Part shown: positions 54,703 through 64,000 of the stretch, in pieces
Numbering within the stretch: the stretch's first letter is position 1
Layout of the letters: each line of letters starts with the position of its first letter
The notes under the pieces: model-generated
Told to the model about the DNA's origin: nothing
The model's database searches: none
Seen by the model: the letters and a program-made list of their open reading frames with translations, nothing else
Position numbers and translations under genes: made by a program
Assembly: GCF_007641255.1 (NCBI RefSeq)
Contig: NZ_CP036259.1
Location: forward strand, 1,550,001-1,614,000
From: Sporomusa termitida
GTDB taxonomy: Bacteria; Bacillota; Negativicutes; Sporomusales; Sporomusaceae
Length of the DNA stretch: 64,000 bases
Reading direction: 5' to 3'

Positions 54703-55650
54703 ATGAAAAAAATAACAGCCGGCATTCTGCTTCTTATGCTGGCCGGATTTGATCAAGCTGTACATGCTGCAGTGGCAGTCGAGTCGTCGATTGACGCGAA
54801 TGTCGGGGCTGATACCGTAATTGCAGCTATAGTTTTACTAGTCTCCATGGGACTGTTGTTCGGTATTATTATGGCCTATGCCAACAAGAAGTTTGCCGTT
54901 GAGGTTAATCCGCTTATTCATATTGTTGAGGACATACTCCCCAAAGGACAGTGCGGCGCGTGCGGCTATCCCGGCTGCATGGGCTATGCCGAGGCCGTGG
55001 TGACCAATCAGGATGTCCCGCCCAATCTCTGTACCCCTGGCAAGGACGTTGTCGCCAAACTGGTCGGCGAGCTGACAGGCAAGGCGGCGGCGCCCGTTGA
55101 CCCCCGGATTGCCCAGGTCAGGTGCGCCGGTACGCATGCCAAGGCCGGTAAGGCCAATGAATACGCCGGTGTGAAGGACTGTGTGGCAGCCAACCTATTA
55201 TTTGGCGGTCCCAAGAGCTGTAAATATGGCTGCTTAGGCCTGGGGACCTGTGTCAGGGCTTGTCCCTTTGGTGCGATGGCAATGAGTCCGGCCGGGTTGC
55301 CGGTTATTGATCCTGATAAATGCACCGGCTGCGCCAAATGTGAAACTGTATGTCCGAAGAAAGTAATCGGCATGATGCCAATTGGTGCTCATGTGCGTGT
55401 TAACTGTAATTCCCATGACAAAGGGGCTGTGGCCAAGAAAGCTTGTACTGCCGCCTGTATTGGCTGCACCCTGTGTCTGAAAGAATGTCCCCACGGGGCG
55501 ATTAAAATGGATAACAACGTTGCTGTTGTTGATGCTAAAGTGTGCATGGAAAAATGCGACAATCCGGTCTGTTTGGCAAAATGCCCGACAAAAGCGATCA
55601 AACAGGCTGTGCTGGGGGTAGTTCCAGGCAGTGAGGAAAGTGTCGCATAA
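54703..55650 (+). CDS. rnfB: Rnf complex subunit RnfB
   Basis: The protein of about 315 residues receives electrons from ferredoxin. After the membrane helix near residues 36-58 comes the Fe-S domain GQCGACGYPGC, then four more cysteine sets (CKYGC with CVRAC; CTGCAKCETVC; CIGCTLCLKEC; CMEKC with CLAKC), a multi-cluster C-terminus like that of acetogen RnfB. An additional signal-peptide-like stretch precedes the usual helix. ATG 54703 follows AAGGAA by eight bases; ATG 54676 is an alternative. Confidence 0.93.
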   Translation: MKKITAGILLLMLAGFDQAVHAAVAVESSIDANVGADTVIAAIVLLVSMGLLFGIIMAYANKKFAVEVNPLIHIVEDILPKGQCGACGYPGCMGYAEAVVTNQDVPPNLCTPGKDVVAKLVGELTGKAAAPVDPRIAQVRCAGTHAKAGKANEYAGVKDCVAANLLFGGPKSCKYGCLGLGTCVRACPFGAMAMSPAGLPVIDPDKCTGCAKCETVCPKKVIGMMPIGAHVRVNCNSHDKGAVAKKACTAACIGCTLCLKECPHGAIKMDNNVAVVDAKVCMEKCDNPVCLAKCPTKAIKQAVLGVVPGSEESVA

Positions 55651-55669
55651 GTTAAAATAAGGATTATGT

Positions 55670-55695
55670 AAGCGAGGAGGGGCAACCCTCCTCGC
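55670..55695 (+). terminator. Terminator after rnfB
   Basis: AAGCGAGGAGGG and CCCTCCTCGCTT pair around a GCAA loop; TTATTTT follows at a short distance. Confidence 0.85.
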
Positions 55696-55789
55696 TTGTT
55701 ATTTTCACATTGGTCAAAACCTGGTATTGTTTGCATTAGGCAGTGTTTTAATGTAAAATAAAATAGAATATAGGCAGGGTGGCAAATTA

Positions 55790-56170
55790 ATGTTGACAAA
55801 AGGTGATAAATGGCTGGTTATGGTGTTATTGAGCATTGCACTTGCCGGCGTTGGCTTACACATGTATTACATAGCGGCAAATGGGCAGGGGCAAACGGTA
55901 ATTATCACTGTCAACGGCCAGACTGTGAAGACATTTCCTTTGCGTCAAGGTTATGTCGGTGAATTTCGCCTTGGCGATGATCACGGCTATAATATTATTG
56001 AATATAGCGGCGGTCGCGTACGGGTCCGGGAAGCAGACTGCCCTGATCAGATATGTGTTAATTCAGGCTGGATAAGCATGTCGCCACAACAGATTGTCTG
56101 TCTGCCCTACCGGGTTGTCGTCAAAGTAGTAGCAGGCGTTCCTGCTGATGTTGATGATATTGCGAGGTAG
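55790..56170 (+). CDS. NusG domain II-containing protein
   Basis: The 126-residue protein has an N-terminal hydrophobic helix (about residues 9-27) and an extracytoplasmic NusG_II domain with ADCPDQICVNSGWIS near 84 and QIVCLPYRVVV near 104. The two conserved cysteines may bind metal or form a disulfide. This family is often encoded beside rnf genes and a Gx transporter in Firmicutes, as here. Exact role unknown. Confidence 0.8.
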   Translation: MLTKGDKWLVMVLLSIALAGVGLHMYYIAANGQGQTVIITVNGQTVKTFPLRQGYVGEFRLGDDHGYNIIEYSGGRVRVREADCPDQICVNSGWISMSPQQIVCLPYRVVVKVVAGVPADVDDIAR

Positions 56171-56171
56171 C

Positions 56172-56714
56172 ATGAGTAAAACCAAACGGCTGGTACTGCT
56201 GGCGCTGTTAGTCGCTATGGCAGCAACTTTACATGTTATAGAAGGCTGGTTACCTGTACCCATGCCTGTACCTGGTGCTAAATTAGGCTTGGCAAATACA
56301 ATCTCCCTGGTAGCACTTGTTATCTTTGGCTGGCAGGACGCTGTTTATATTGCCATAACCCGTGTTTTGCTTGGTTCCTTATTTGGCGGGGGGCTGTTTG
56401 GCCCGGCCTTTATCATGAGCATGGGCGGGGCGCTTATTAGTATTATCATAATGACTCATGTCCATAATAAGCGGGCCGGTATTTTTTCCCTGGTTGGTGT
56501 CAGTGTGGCCGGGGCAGTCGCTCATAATCTGGCTCAGGTGACGATGGCAGCGGTTATCGTGTATAGTCCCGGGCTTTTATGGTATGCCCCGTATTTAGTG
56601 CTGTTTGCTGTACCGACAGGTCTGTTTACCGGTCTGGCAGTCAATTATCTTTTCGCTAAAGCCCCGGCAAGCTATTGGTTTAACATTAAAAACAAGGATT
56701 TGCAAAATAAATAA
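56172..56714 (+). CDS. Gx transporter / heptaprenyl diphosphate synthase component I family membrane protein
   Basis: The 180-residue protein has five to six hydrophobic helices with VPGAKLGLANTISL near residue 40 and FGPAFIMSMGGAL near 85, matching the Gx transporter/Hpre_diP_synt_I family. ATG 56172 is preceded by GAGGTAGC and lies one base after the previous gene. The family name is historic; transport of a small substrate is more likely than prenyl synthesis. Confidence 0.78.
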   Translation: MSKTKRLVLLALLVAMAATLHVIEGWLPVPMPVPGAKLGLANTISLVALVIFGWQDAVYIAITRVLLGSLFGGGLFGPAFIMSMGGALISIIIMTHVHNKRAGIFSLVGVSVAGAVAHNLAQVTMAAVIVYSPGLLWYAPYLVLFAVPTGLFTGLAVNYLFAKAPASYWFNIKNKDLQNK

Positions 56715-56781
56715 GGTTTTGTTTATCAGCATGGAAATTAATATAAGGGATGAATTTCAGAATCCCCGGGAGGTGTTTAGG

Positions 56782-57072
56782 TTGAAGACCGGAACTAAGA
56801 GGAGCAGTTCTGCCGGCCGCGGTATGGGCATGATGGTATTATTTTTGCTTACGGGGGCAGTGGTTGGTGGTATTTTAGGCGAGCTTGCTGCCAGCATTAC
56901 CTTGTTTGCTGATGTTGTTCCGTATCTTATAAAGCCATTTCCTGTGTTTGACCTACCGCCTGTGGCAATTAATCTGTACGTGATCAAAGTTGTTATCGGC
57001 TTTGCGTTATACCCGAATCTAATGAGTATATTAGGAATTATAGCGGCAATTATTCTATTCCGGCGTTTTTAG
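56782..57072 (+). CDS. DUF4321-type small membrane protein
   Basis: The 96-residue protein has two hydrophobic helices (about 15-37 and 75-93) and PFPVFDLPPVAINLYVIKVVIGF, fitting the DUF4321 family that lies next to maf in many Firmicutes. TTG 56782 is preferred because GGGAGGTG lies just ahead; ATG 56731 is possible. Function unknown. Confidence 0.65.
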   Translation: MKTGTKRSSSAGRGMGMMVLFLLTGAVVGGILGELAASITLFADVVPYLIKPFPVFDLPPVAINLYVIKVVIGFALYPNLMSILGIIAAIILFRRF

Positions 57073-57088
57073 GGAGGGCTGAACAGGC

Positions 57089-57658
57089 ATGGCGATAGTT
57101 CTGGCATCATCATCACCCAGGCGGCAACAGCTGTTAGCGTTAATTGGCCTGGATTTCGAGATTATCCTTAGCGATGTCGAAGAAGATAATACCAAAGATA
57201 TGCCACCACATGAACTGACTATTGCCCATGCCCGTGAAAAAGCCTTGGATGCCGCCCCACGGGCGAACCCCGGTGATATCATTATTGGGGCTGACACTGT
57301 TGTCGTGCTGGGCGGTCAGGTATTTGGAAAACCGGCAGACGCTGCTGAGGCCGTACGGATGCTGACGGCTTTAGCCGGCAGAGAGCATGTTGTCATTTCC
57401 GGCGTGGCCGTAGTCAGGGGGCACCAGGTTTTCACCGGCTTCAATGCTACTACTGTCAGAATAAAGCCGTTATTGCCAGCGCAAATCGAACGTTATGTCA
57501 GCAGCGGTGAGCCGCTGGACAAGGCTGGGGCCTATGCCATCCAGGGGCGGGGGACGCTGCTGGTGGAAAGTATTAATGGCTGCTACAATAATGTAGTGGG
57601 GCTGCCGCTTGCTACCCTGGCTGATCTTTTGCGGCAAGCCGGAGTAGAACTGCTATGA
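57089..57658 (+). CDS. maf: Maf nucleoside triphosphate pyrophosphatase
   Basis: The 189-residue housecleaning pyrophosphatase hydrolyses non-canonical or dTTP/UTP-type nucleotides. ASSSPRRQQLL at the N-terminus, ADTVV near residue 70 and KAGAYAIQGRG near 145 are family signatures. It precedes radC and mreBCD in the standard Firmicute order, with a four-base overlap to radC. Confidence 0.93.
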   Translation: MAIVLASSSPRRQQLLALIGLDFEIILSDVEEDNTKDMPPHELTIAHAREKALDAAPRANPGDIIIGADTVVVLGGQVFGKPADAAEAVRMLTALAGREHVVISGVAVVRGHQVFTGFNATTVRIKPLLPAQIERYVSSGEPLDKAGAYAIQGRGTLLVESINGCYNNVVGLPLATLADLLRQAGVELL

Positions 57659-58344
57659 CAATGGACAAACCGCTGATGATGAAAGAACTGCCCGCAACCG
57701 AACGGCCGCGGGAAAAAATGCTTGATAAAGGAGCTGCGGCTCTGAGTAATGCTGAGTTGCTGGCCATCCTGCTGCGTACCGGCACCAAAAATTTGCCTGT
57801 TCTTCGTTTGGCTGAGCAGCTTTTAGTTAAATATGACCTGACTGGTCTTGGCTGCATCTCACCGCTGGAATTAAGCAAAACGGCAGGTATAGGCCTGGTT
57901 AAAGCCGTTACTGTAGTAGCCGGCATTGAACTTGGGCGTAGATTAAGTTATAAAGAGCCCGGTGAACGGCCGGTCATTAAAAGTCCTAAAGATGCTGCCG
58001 GTTTAATGATGGGAGAACTGCGGTATCAGACGAAAGAGCATTTTATGGCCTTGCTGTTATCGACCAAAAATCATGTTATTGCCCGGGCAATCATTTCGGT
58101 GGGCAGTTTAAATGCTTCTATTGTTCATCCGCGGGAGCTATTCCGGGAGGCTATTATCTATAGTGCGGCCGCTATTATCTTAGTCCACAATCATCCGAGT
58201 GGTGATCCGGCCCCTAGTCAGGAAGATATCACTTTGACTAAACAGCTTGTTGAAGCAGGCAATTTGCTTAATATTTCAGTACTTGACCACGTAATAATCG
58301 GCGATGGCAAGTATGTTAGTTTTAAAGAAAAGGGAATAATATAA
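57655..58344 (+). CDS. radC: RadC family protein
   Basis: The 229-residue protein has an N-terminal UPF0758 helix-hairpin-helix part (LSNAELLAILLRTG) and a JAB/MPN-type domain with HNHPSGDPAPSQED near residue 180. Despite the name, a direct repair role is doubtful for the family. It lies between maf and mreB. Confidence 0.93.
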   Translation: MTMDKPLMMKELPATERPREKMLDKGAAALSNAELLAILLRTGTKNLPVLRLAEQLLVKYDLTGLGCISPLELSKTAGIGLVKAVTVVAGIELGRRLSYKEPGERPVIKSPKDAAGLMMGELRYQTKEHFMALLLSTKNHVIARAIISVGSLNASIVHPRELFREAIIYSAAAIILVHNHPSGDPAPSQEDITLTKQLVEAGNLLNISVLDHVIIGDGKYVSFKEKGII

Positions 58345-58358
58345 ACAGGTTGTAATGA

Positions 58359-59408
<1,050 letters not shown>

Positions 59409-59457
59409 GGAATATAATATTTTTTTGATATATTAAGGTAAGAAAGGAGTCCGGAAA

Positions 59458-60375
59458 GTGCGATTTATTCACAAAAAGACGGTCATCCTTGTAGTGGCGG
59501 TACTTACCGTCTTTTTGCTGGCCGGTACTATAGCCAAGGGGAAATATCAATTTGCTGTTATGGAACAGGTTGTGATCACGCTGCTAACGCCGGTGGAATA
59601 CGTCCTCATGAAAGTGGGCTATGGTGTCCGCCAAACCGGATCATTTACCGGTCAGCTTATGACCGTTTACAGGGATAACCAGACGCTTAAGGCTGAAATT
59701 GAAAACCTGCGCCAAAACAGCATTAATATTACTGAAATTCAGGCTGAGAATACGCGGCTGCGGGCAATGCTTGATTATAAGAACCGGGCACCGCAATTTG
59801 ATTTTGTTACTGCCCAGGTTATTGCTCGAGACCCGGGTACCTGGACCAGCATAATTATGATTAACCGTGGCGCTGCTGACGGTATTGCCAAAGATATGCC
59901 GGTGGTAACTGCTCAGGGGCTGGTGGGCAGCGTTATTAGTGTCTACAGCAATGCTGCCAAGGTGCAGCTCATTTTAGACCCGCGCAGTGCGGTGGGGTGC
60001 CTGGTACAGCGCCCCGAGTCGCGGGTAGCCGGGATTGTGGAAGGCAAGAGTGCTAGTCCGTTGTCGCCGCATATGATTAATATTGCCCGGGACGCGGATA
60101 TTATTAAGAGCGATAAAGTAATTACTTCCGGTTTTGGCGGCATTTATCCCAAAGGGGTATTAGTGGGAGAAGTAGTGGATATTATTAATGATGAAGGCGG
60201 ATTGTTAAAATATGCTGTCTTGAAGCCGGCGGTTGATTTTGATAGACTAGAAGAGGTATTAGTCATTGTACGCTCACGCGAACCGGCACCTGGGCCGCAA
60301 CCGGTAACAGCGCCGGCTATACCCGGGAGCCAGACCTCTGGCCAGCCGGGGCCGGCGAAAGGGACAGCGCAATGA
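59458..60375 (+). CDS. mreC: Rod-shape protein MreC
   Basis: The 305-residue bitopic protein has an N-terminal helix (about residues 8-24), a coiled coil (about 70-100) and the beta-rich MreC domain with LDPRSAVGCLVQ near 175. A Pro-rich tail ends it. It links MreB to PBP2. It starts at GTG after AAAGGAG. Confidence 0.95.
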   Translation: MRFIHKKTVILVVAVLTVFLLAGTIAKGKYQFAVMEQVVITLLTPVEYVLMKVGYGVRQTGSFTGQLMTVYRDNQTLKAEIENLRQNSINITEIQAENTRLRAMLDYKNRAPQFDFVTAQVIARDPGTWTSIIMINRGAADGIAKDMPVVTAQGLVGSVISVYSNAAKVQLILDPRSAVGCLVQRPESRVAGIVEGKSASPLSPHMINIARDADIIKSDKVITSGFGGIYPKGVLVGEVVDIINDEGGLLKYAVLKPAVDFDRLEEVLVIVRSREPAPGPQPVTAPAIPGSQTSGQPGPAKGTAQ

Positions 60376-60866
60376 AGACAACACTGGCCTGGGCTGTATT
60401 ATTGATTGGCACGGTCGCCGTTCAGGCTGTCTTGCTGCCACTTATCTTTACTCAAGGTGTTAAACCGGACATCATTTTAATTATCACTATGTCTGCCGGT
60501 TTGCTGGCCGGACGGGAGCGTGCTGTCGGTGTGGCATTTTTTGCCGGCTTGATGCAGGATTTTGCTTCCGGTAATGTTTTTGGTCTCAACACGCTAGCCA
60601 AGATGGCCACAGGCTATACTGCCGGTTTAGCTGAACGCAAGGTGTTTAAAGAAAGTATTTTATTGCCTGTATTAGCAGTTATTATAGCTACTCTCTTTAA
60701 CAGCGCATTTATGCAAGCGCTGCTTTTTATACTGGGATATAAGGTTGAACCTGCCGCTGTTTTCATGAATCAGGTCCTGCCGTCCATCGGTTATAATATC
60801 TTGTTTTGTATTCCTGTTCACAGATTAATTTACCGGATGACTTTCGGCAACCGCAGCCAGTTTTAA
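60372..60866 (+). CDS. mreD: Rod-shape protein MreD
   Basis: The 164-residue membrane protein with about five helices overlaps mreC by four bases. FFAGLMQDFASGNVFGLNTLAKMATGY and the position between mreC and a PBP2 gene support MreD. Confidence 0.93.
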   Translation: MKTTLAWAVLLIGTVAVQAVLLPLIFTQGVKPDIILIITMSAGLLAGRERAVGVAFFAGLMQDFASGNVFGLNTLAKMATGYTAGLAERKVFKESILLPVLAVIIATLFNSAFMQALLFILGYKVEPAAVFMNQVLPSIGYNILFCIPVHRLIYRMTFGNRSQF

Positions 60867-60981
60867 TTAGCTGCATACCAGCCATTAAAGACTACAGATG
60901 CCCATTCCCATAGGGGGTACTCCAAGCGAGCGCGGTCAGAATCTTATTGGTTTACAGGTCATTTTTGAGAAAGAGGTCGTT

Positions 60982-62814
60982 ATGCTTACTAAGCGAGTAA
61001 ATGGCAGGATTGAAATTCTGGGTTTTGTCATGATTTTTATATTTATTGCCTTAGTGGGCCGCCTGGGCTATCTGCAAATGGCACAGGGACAGTATTATGA
61101 GCGGCTGGCCGACGGCAATCGAATCAGGCTCATTCCTATCATGGCCCCACGCGGCGTTTTTTATGACCGGAACGGAGTTATGTTAGTATCCAACCGTCCG
61201 GGGTTTACAGTCTCCTTACTGTCGATTAGTGGTCCTGTGCCTGATGCGGTCCTGGATAAATTAGCCGGGATTCTGAACATGAACGTCCGCGAAATTAAAG
61301 CCAAAGTAGCGCAGCAATCCGGTTCCTTTGAACCTGTTCGTATTAAGACCGATCTCGGCCCGGATATTGTTACCAAGATTGAGGAGCGCAGGGCGGAATT
61401 GCCAGGTGTGGTTATTGAAATTCAGCCGCTCCGAAATTATGTTTATAATGAGCTCGCCGCCCATATTTTTGGTTATGTCAGCGAGATTAATGAAACAGAG
61501 CTGGAAAATCGTAAAGCTGATGGCTATAAAGCCGGCGACATTGTTGGTAAATTTGGTCTGGAAAGGGTTTATGACAAAGAAATTCGCGGTACAGACGGCG
61601 GCAATCAGGTCGAGGTTGATGTTAGCGGCCGGCCGGTACAGGTTCTTGGCAAAAAAGATCCGCTGCCCGGGCATAATCTGGTGTTGACAATTGATTACCG
61701 GGTGCAAAAAGCAGCAGAAACAGCGATTGATGAGCAGCTTATGCATCTGCAGACGAAAACTGAGTTTAACAAAGCCCAAGCGGCGGCAGCGGTAGTGATA
61801 AATCCTAAGAACGGCGAAATTTTGGCGATGGTTAGCCGGCCTAGTTTTAATCCTAATCTGTTTAATGGCGGTATCTCCGAGAAAGACTGGAAGCTGCTCA
61901 ACGACAACCCCTACCACCCGATGGATAATAAAGCAATCTCAGGCGAATATCCACCAGGATCTACCTTTAAAATAATTACCGGTACGGCGGCGCTGGAACT
62001 GGGGAAGGTAACACCGCAGGAGAAAATCCTGGATACCGGTAGACACTGGCTTATCCCCAAGGGGAATGCTATGGGCGAAGCTCTGGGGTGGATTAATTTC
62101 CGGGAAGCATTGTCTAAGTCTGATAACGTCTATTTTTATGAAATGGGCAACCGGCTGGGAATTGACAACCTGGAGAAGTATGCCCGTATGTTTGGGCTGG
62201 GAGCGGTTACAGGCATCAACCTCCCCGGCGAGTCGGAGGGCTTGGTAGCTAACCAACGCTATAAGCAAAAAGTATATGGTGAAGACTGGTATTTATCTGA
62301 GACTTTTGATGCTGCGATTGGTCAGGGGTTTCAATTGACAACACCGCTGCAAATGGCTGTGGTTATCGGCGAGATTGCCAATGGCGGCCATCGTTACCGG
62401 CCTAACCTGGTGAGTAAGATTACCAGTACCAGCGGTGAGACCCTTACAACCTTTGGCCCGGAAGAGGTTGGGCAAGTGACTATTTCCGACAATACACTAA
62501 CTCTTATTCGAGAATCACTGCGGGAGGTTGCCCAGGAAGGCGGTACAGCTGCGGCTTATTTTGGTGATTTCCCTATTGCCATAGCCGGTAAGACAGGAAC
62601 GTCGGAGAATTCGCATGGCCATGATCACGGCTGGTTTGTCGCTTATGGACCCTATGAGGATCCGCGCGTGGCTGTGGCTGTTATTGTTGAGCAGGGTGGA
62701 TTCGGTTCCTCATCGGCTGCGCCGATCGCGAAAAAGATTATGGAAGCCGCTTTTAATATTAACCAGACGGTCTCTGAAGCAGCAAAAATCCACCGGCCCC
62801 AGACTGCGTTATAA
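60982..62814 (+). CDS. mrdA: Penicillin-binding protein 2 (elongation transpeptidase)
   Basis: The 610-residue class-B PBP has an N-terminal membrane helix (about 11-30), a dimerisation domain with APRGVFYDRNG near residue 54 and the transpeptidase domain: SxxK as PGSTFK near 324, SDN near 376 and KTG as AGKTGTSEN near 535. ATG 60982 with the AAAGAGGT site gives a normal start; the longer frame from 60898 has no good site. It cross-links peptidoglycan in cell elongation. Confidence 0.95.
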   Translation: MLTKRVNGRIEILGFVMIFIFIALVGRLGYLQMAQGQYYERLADGNRIRLIPIMAPRGVFYDRNGVMLVSNRPGFTVSLLSISGPVPDAVLDKLAGILNMNVREIKAKVAQQSGSFEPVRIKTDLGPDIVTKIEERRAELPGVVIEIQPLRNYVYNELAAHIFGYVSEINETELENRKADGYKAGDIVGKFGLERVYDKEIRGTDGGNQVEVDVSGRPVQVLGKKDPLPGHNLVLTIDYRVQKAAETAIDEQLMHLQTKTEFNKAQAAAAVVINPKNGEILAMVSRPSFNPNLFNGGISEKDWKLLNDNPYHPMDNKAISGEYPPGSTFKIITGTAALELGKVTPQEKILDTGRHWLIPKGNAMGEALGWINFREALSKSDNVYFYEMGNRLGIDNLEKYARMFGLGAVTGINLPGESEGLVANQRYKQKVYGEDWYLSETFDAAIGQGFQLTTPLQMAVVIGEIANGGHRYRPNLVSKITSTSGETLTTFGPEEVGQVTISDNTLTLIRESLREVAQEGGTAAAYFGDFPIAIAGKTGTSENSHGHDHGWFVAYGPYEDPRVAVAVIVEQGGFGSSSAAPIAKKIMEAAFNINQTVSEAAKIHRPQTAL

Positions 62815-62853
62815 TGTGCTTTTGTTTGTGTTGCGTCAGGCCGAACTCCCGGC

Positions 62854-62900
62854 AATATAACAGGATCAGGCATTGCAATGCCTGATCCTGTTATATTTTT
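62854..62900. terminator. Bidirectional terminator between mrdA and the BASS transporter
   Basis: A near-perfect 44-bp palindrome around ATTGCAAT ends in TATTTTT on the right and, on the complementary strand, in an A/T-rich run, so it serves both converging genes. Confidence 0.88.
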
Positions 62901-62932
62901 ACGAGCCGGAAGTCCGGCCTAGGAGTGTGCCG

Positions 62933-63895
62933 TCAGGCCAGATGTTTATTAGGGGTAAATTTCTGAAACAGATAAGGAATGACTGCGGCAAAGGGCTGTT
63001 GATACAAGATAAACATTGTGATTGGCACCGCAACCGGCGGGGGAAAAAAGGTCAGGGCTAAAACCAGGCCAAAGCTTATATTGCGCAAGCCCACGCAATA
63101 AATCATGGCTAAGGCTGTTGCTTTAGATCTGTCACCGAACACATAGGAACCCAGGAAACCGGTAACATAGCCGGCGGCTACCAACAGCATAGTAACTAAA
63201 ACTATCTTCAGGGTGGAGAGGTCCCAGCTAATGCTGGGACCGACGATCGCTGCATTGATAAAAATTACTGCAAAAAAGGCAATTTTAGCGATAAAACCGG
63301 CAACGATTCTAATAGCGGGAGTAAGTATTGTGCTGCTATAATCATGCAGTGCCATGCCTAATAGGCTGGGTACGGTTACCATGAGCAGCAGCTGGAACAT
63401 CATTTGCATATAGTCAATTTGCAGCACCTGCCCAATAACGATTTTACAGAAAAAGGGCAGCATTACAGGTACAATGAGGGTGTCAAGCGTTACGGCAACC
63501 AGTGCAATCGATACATTACCCTGGGTCAGTGCCGTCCAGATAACTGAGGTTACGCCGATCGGGGTAGAGGCACCAATTAAATAGCCCAACTGCACATTAT
63601 GATTGCCGGCGAACAGGCTAAGCCCGGCCAGCCAGGCAATGAAGGGGGAGATAATATGGATTAATATTAATATCCATATGGGAATAAGCGGCTTTTTAAG
63701 TACCTGCAGGAACTCTTTAAAGCTGATGTCAAGGGCGGTAACAAATGTCATATAGGCGAAAGCGCCAATTACCACTGTCCGGAGAATAGCAGAGTCGGAG
63801 AGTGGAGCGAGAAAACCAAAGAACAAGGCCGATAAGACAATCAAAAACATGCGCTGGCTCAGCCAGGCAGTTATTTTTGCCAAACAACTAAGCAT
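62933..63895 (-). CDS. Bile acid:sodium symporter (BASS) family transporter
   Basis: The 320-residue permease has about nine to ten hydrophobic helices with the family segments GASTPIGVTSVIWTALTQGN near residue 130 and CVGLRNISFGLVLAL near 270. BASS proteins carry organic anions with Na+; the substrate here is unknown. It starts at ATG after AGGGGG on the minus strand. The remaining bases to 64000 hold only its upstream region. Confidence 0.85.
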   Translation of the reverse strand: MLSCLAKITAWLSQRMFLIVLSALFFGFLAPLSDSAILRTVVIGAFAYMTFVTALDISFKEFLQVLKKPLIPIWILILIHIISPFIAWLAGLSLFAGNHNVQLGYLIGASTPIGVTSVIWTALTQGNVSIALVAVTLDTLIVPVMLPFFCKIVIGQVLQIDYMQMMFQLLLMVTVPSLLGMALHDYSSTILTPAIRIVAGFIAKIAFFAVIFINAAIVGPSISWDLSTLKIVLVTMLLVAAGYVTGFLGSYVFGDRSKATALAMIYCVGLRNISFGLVLALTFFPPPVAVPITMFILYQQPFAAVIPYLFQKFTPNKHLA

Positions 63896-64000
63896 GGATT
63901 AACCCCCTAGAGAAAAACTAAAGTTACTATATTCCTGGTTATGGGTTAGATCTCTTCCTGGTGGTAATTTTAACTGGCGCTGATTAATTGTCTGCAGGAA

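Overview
The window reads as chromosome of an acetogenic, selenium-using Negativicute of the Sporomusaceae type (Sporomusa-like). Three things point there: Wood-Ljungdahl and hydrogen/formate genes of acetogens, the succinate-to-propionate pathway with a Na+-pumping decarboxylase typical of Negativicutes, and an O-antigen ligase expected in a diderm Firmicute. This placement is inferred from gene content; no rRNA is present.

Layout. 1-1794: end of an mvhD-like gene, then metV and metF (methylene-THF reductase). 1960-5518: a first trimeric [FeFe]-hydrogenase, hydCBA, with a short HydB. 5688-8552: pabABC (p-aminobenzoate for folate). 8549-11741: fdhD and two MoeA-type genes. 12037-16668: a four-gene hydrogen-dependent CO2 reductase (HDCR) operon (fdhF with selenocysteine, two hycB-type ferredoxins, hydA2). 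19430-16746 (minus): a second selenocysteine formate dehydrogenase, convergent with the HDCR operon. 19724-26204: mobA, T-box-controlled valS, folC and an O-antigen ligase. 26407-34799: a putative H2/redox-sensing module (DRTGG protein, RsbW-like ATPase, HydS-like H-cluster protein, second DRTGG protein, PHP phosphoesterase) followed by a full-length hydCBA set. 35329-35973: rex, between inverted repeats. 36512-48707: CoA-transferase, methylmalonyl-CoA mutase, its MeaB chaperone, epimerase, Na+-translocating methylmalonyl-CoA decarboxylase and two MatC-type dicarboxylate carriers. 49906-55650: rseC-like gene and rnfCDGEAB. 55790-57072: small membrane genes. 57089-62814: maf, radC, mreBCD and a PBP2. 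62933-63895 (minus): BASS-family transporter.

How it fits together. H2 or formate is interconverted by the HDCR. NAD-linked hydrogenases balance NADH, ferredoxin and H2. Formate feeds the methyl branch through MetVF; pabABC and folC supply folate. Rnf turns ferredoxin-NAD redox energy into an ion gradient, and the decarboxylase pumps Na+ during propionate formation. A near-perfect Rex operator in front of the sensing/hydrogenase cluster links this to NADH/NAD+. Both formate dehydrogenase genes carry an in-frame UGA followed by the same SECIS hairpin layout.

The less explained parts are the HydS/DRTGG/PHP module, the truncated HydB of the first hydrogenase, the split delta subunit of the decarboxylase, and several intergenic repeats: a 225-bp element with terminal inverted repeats, the rex-flanking repeats, and a spaced motif seen four times.
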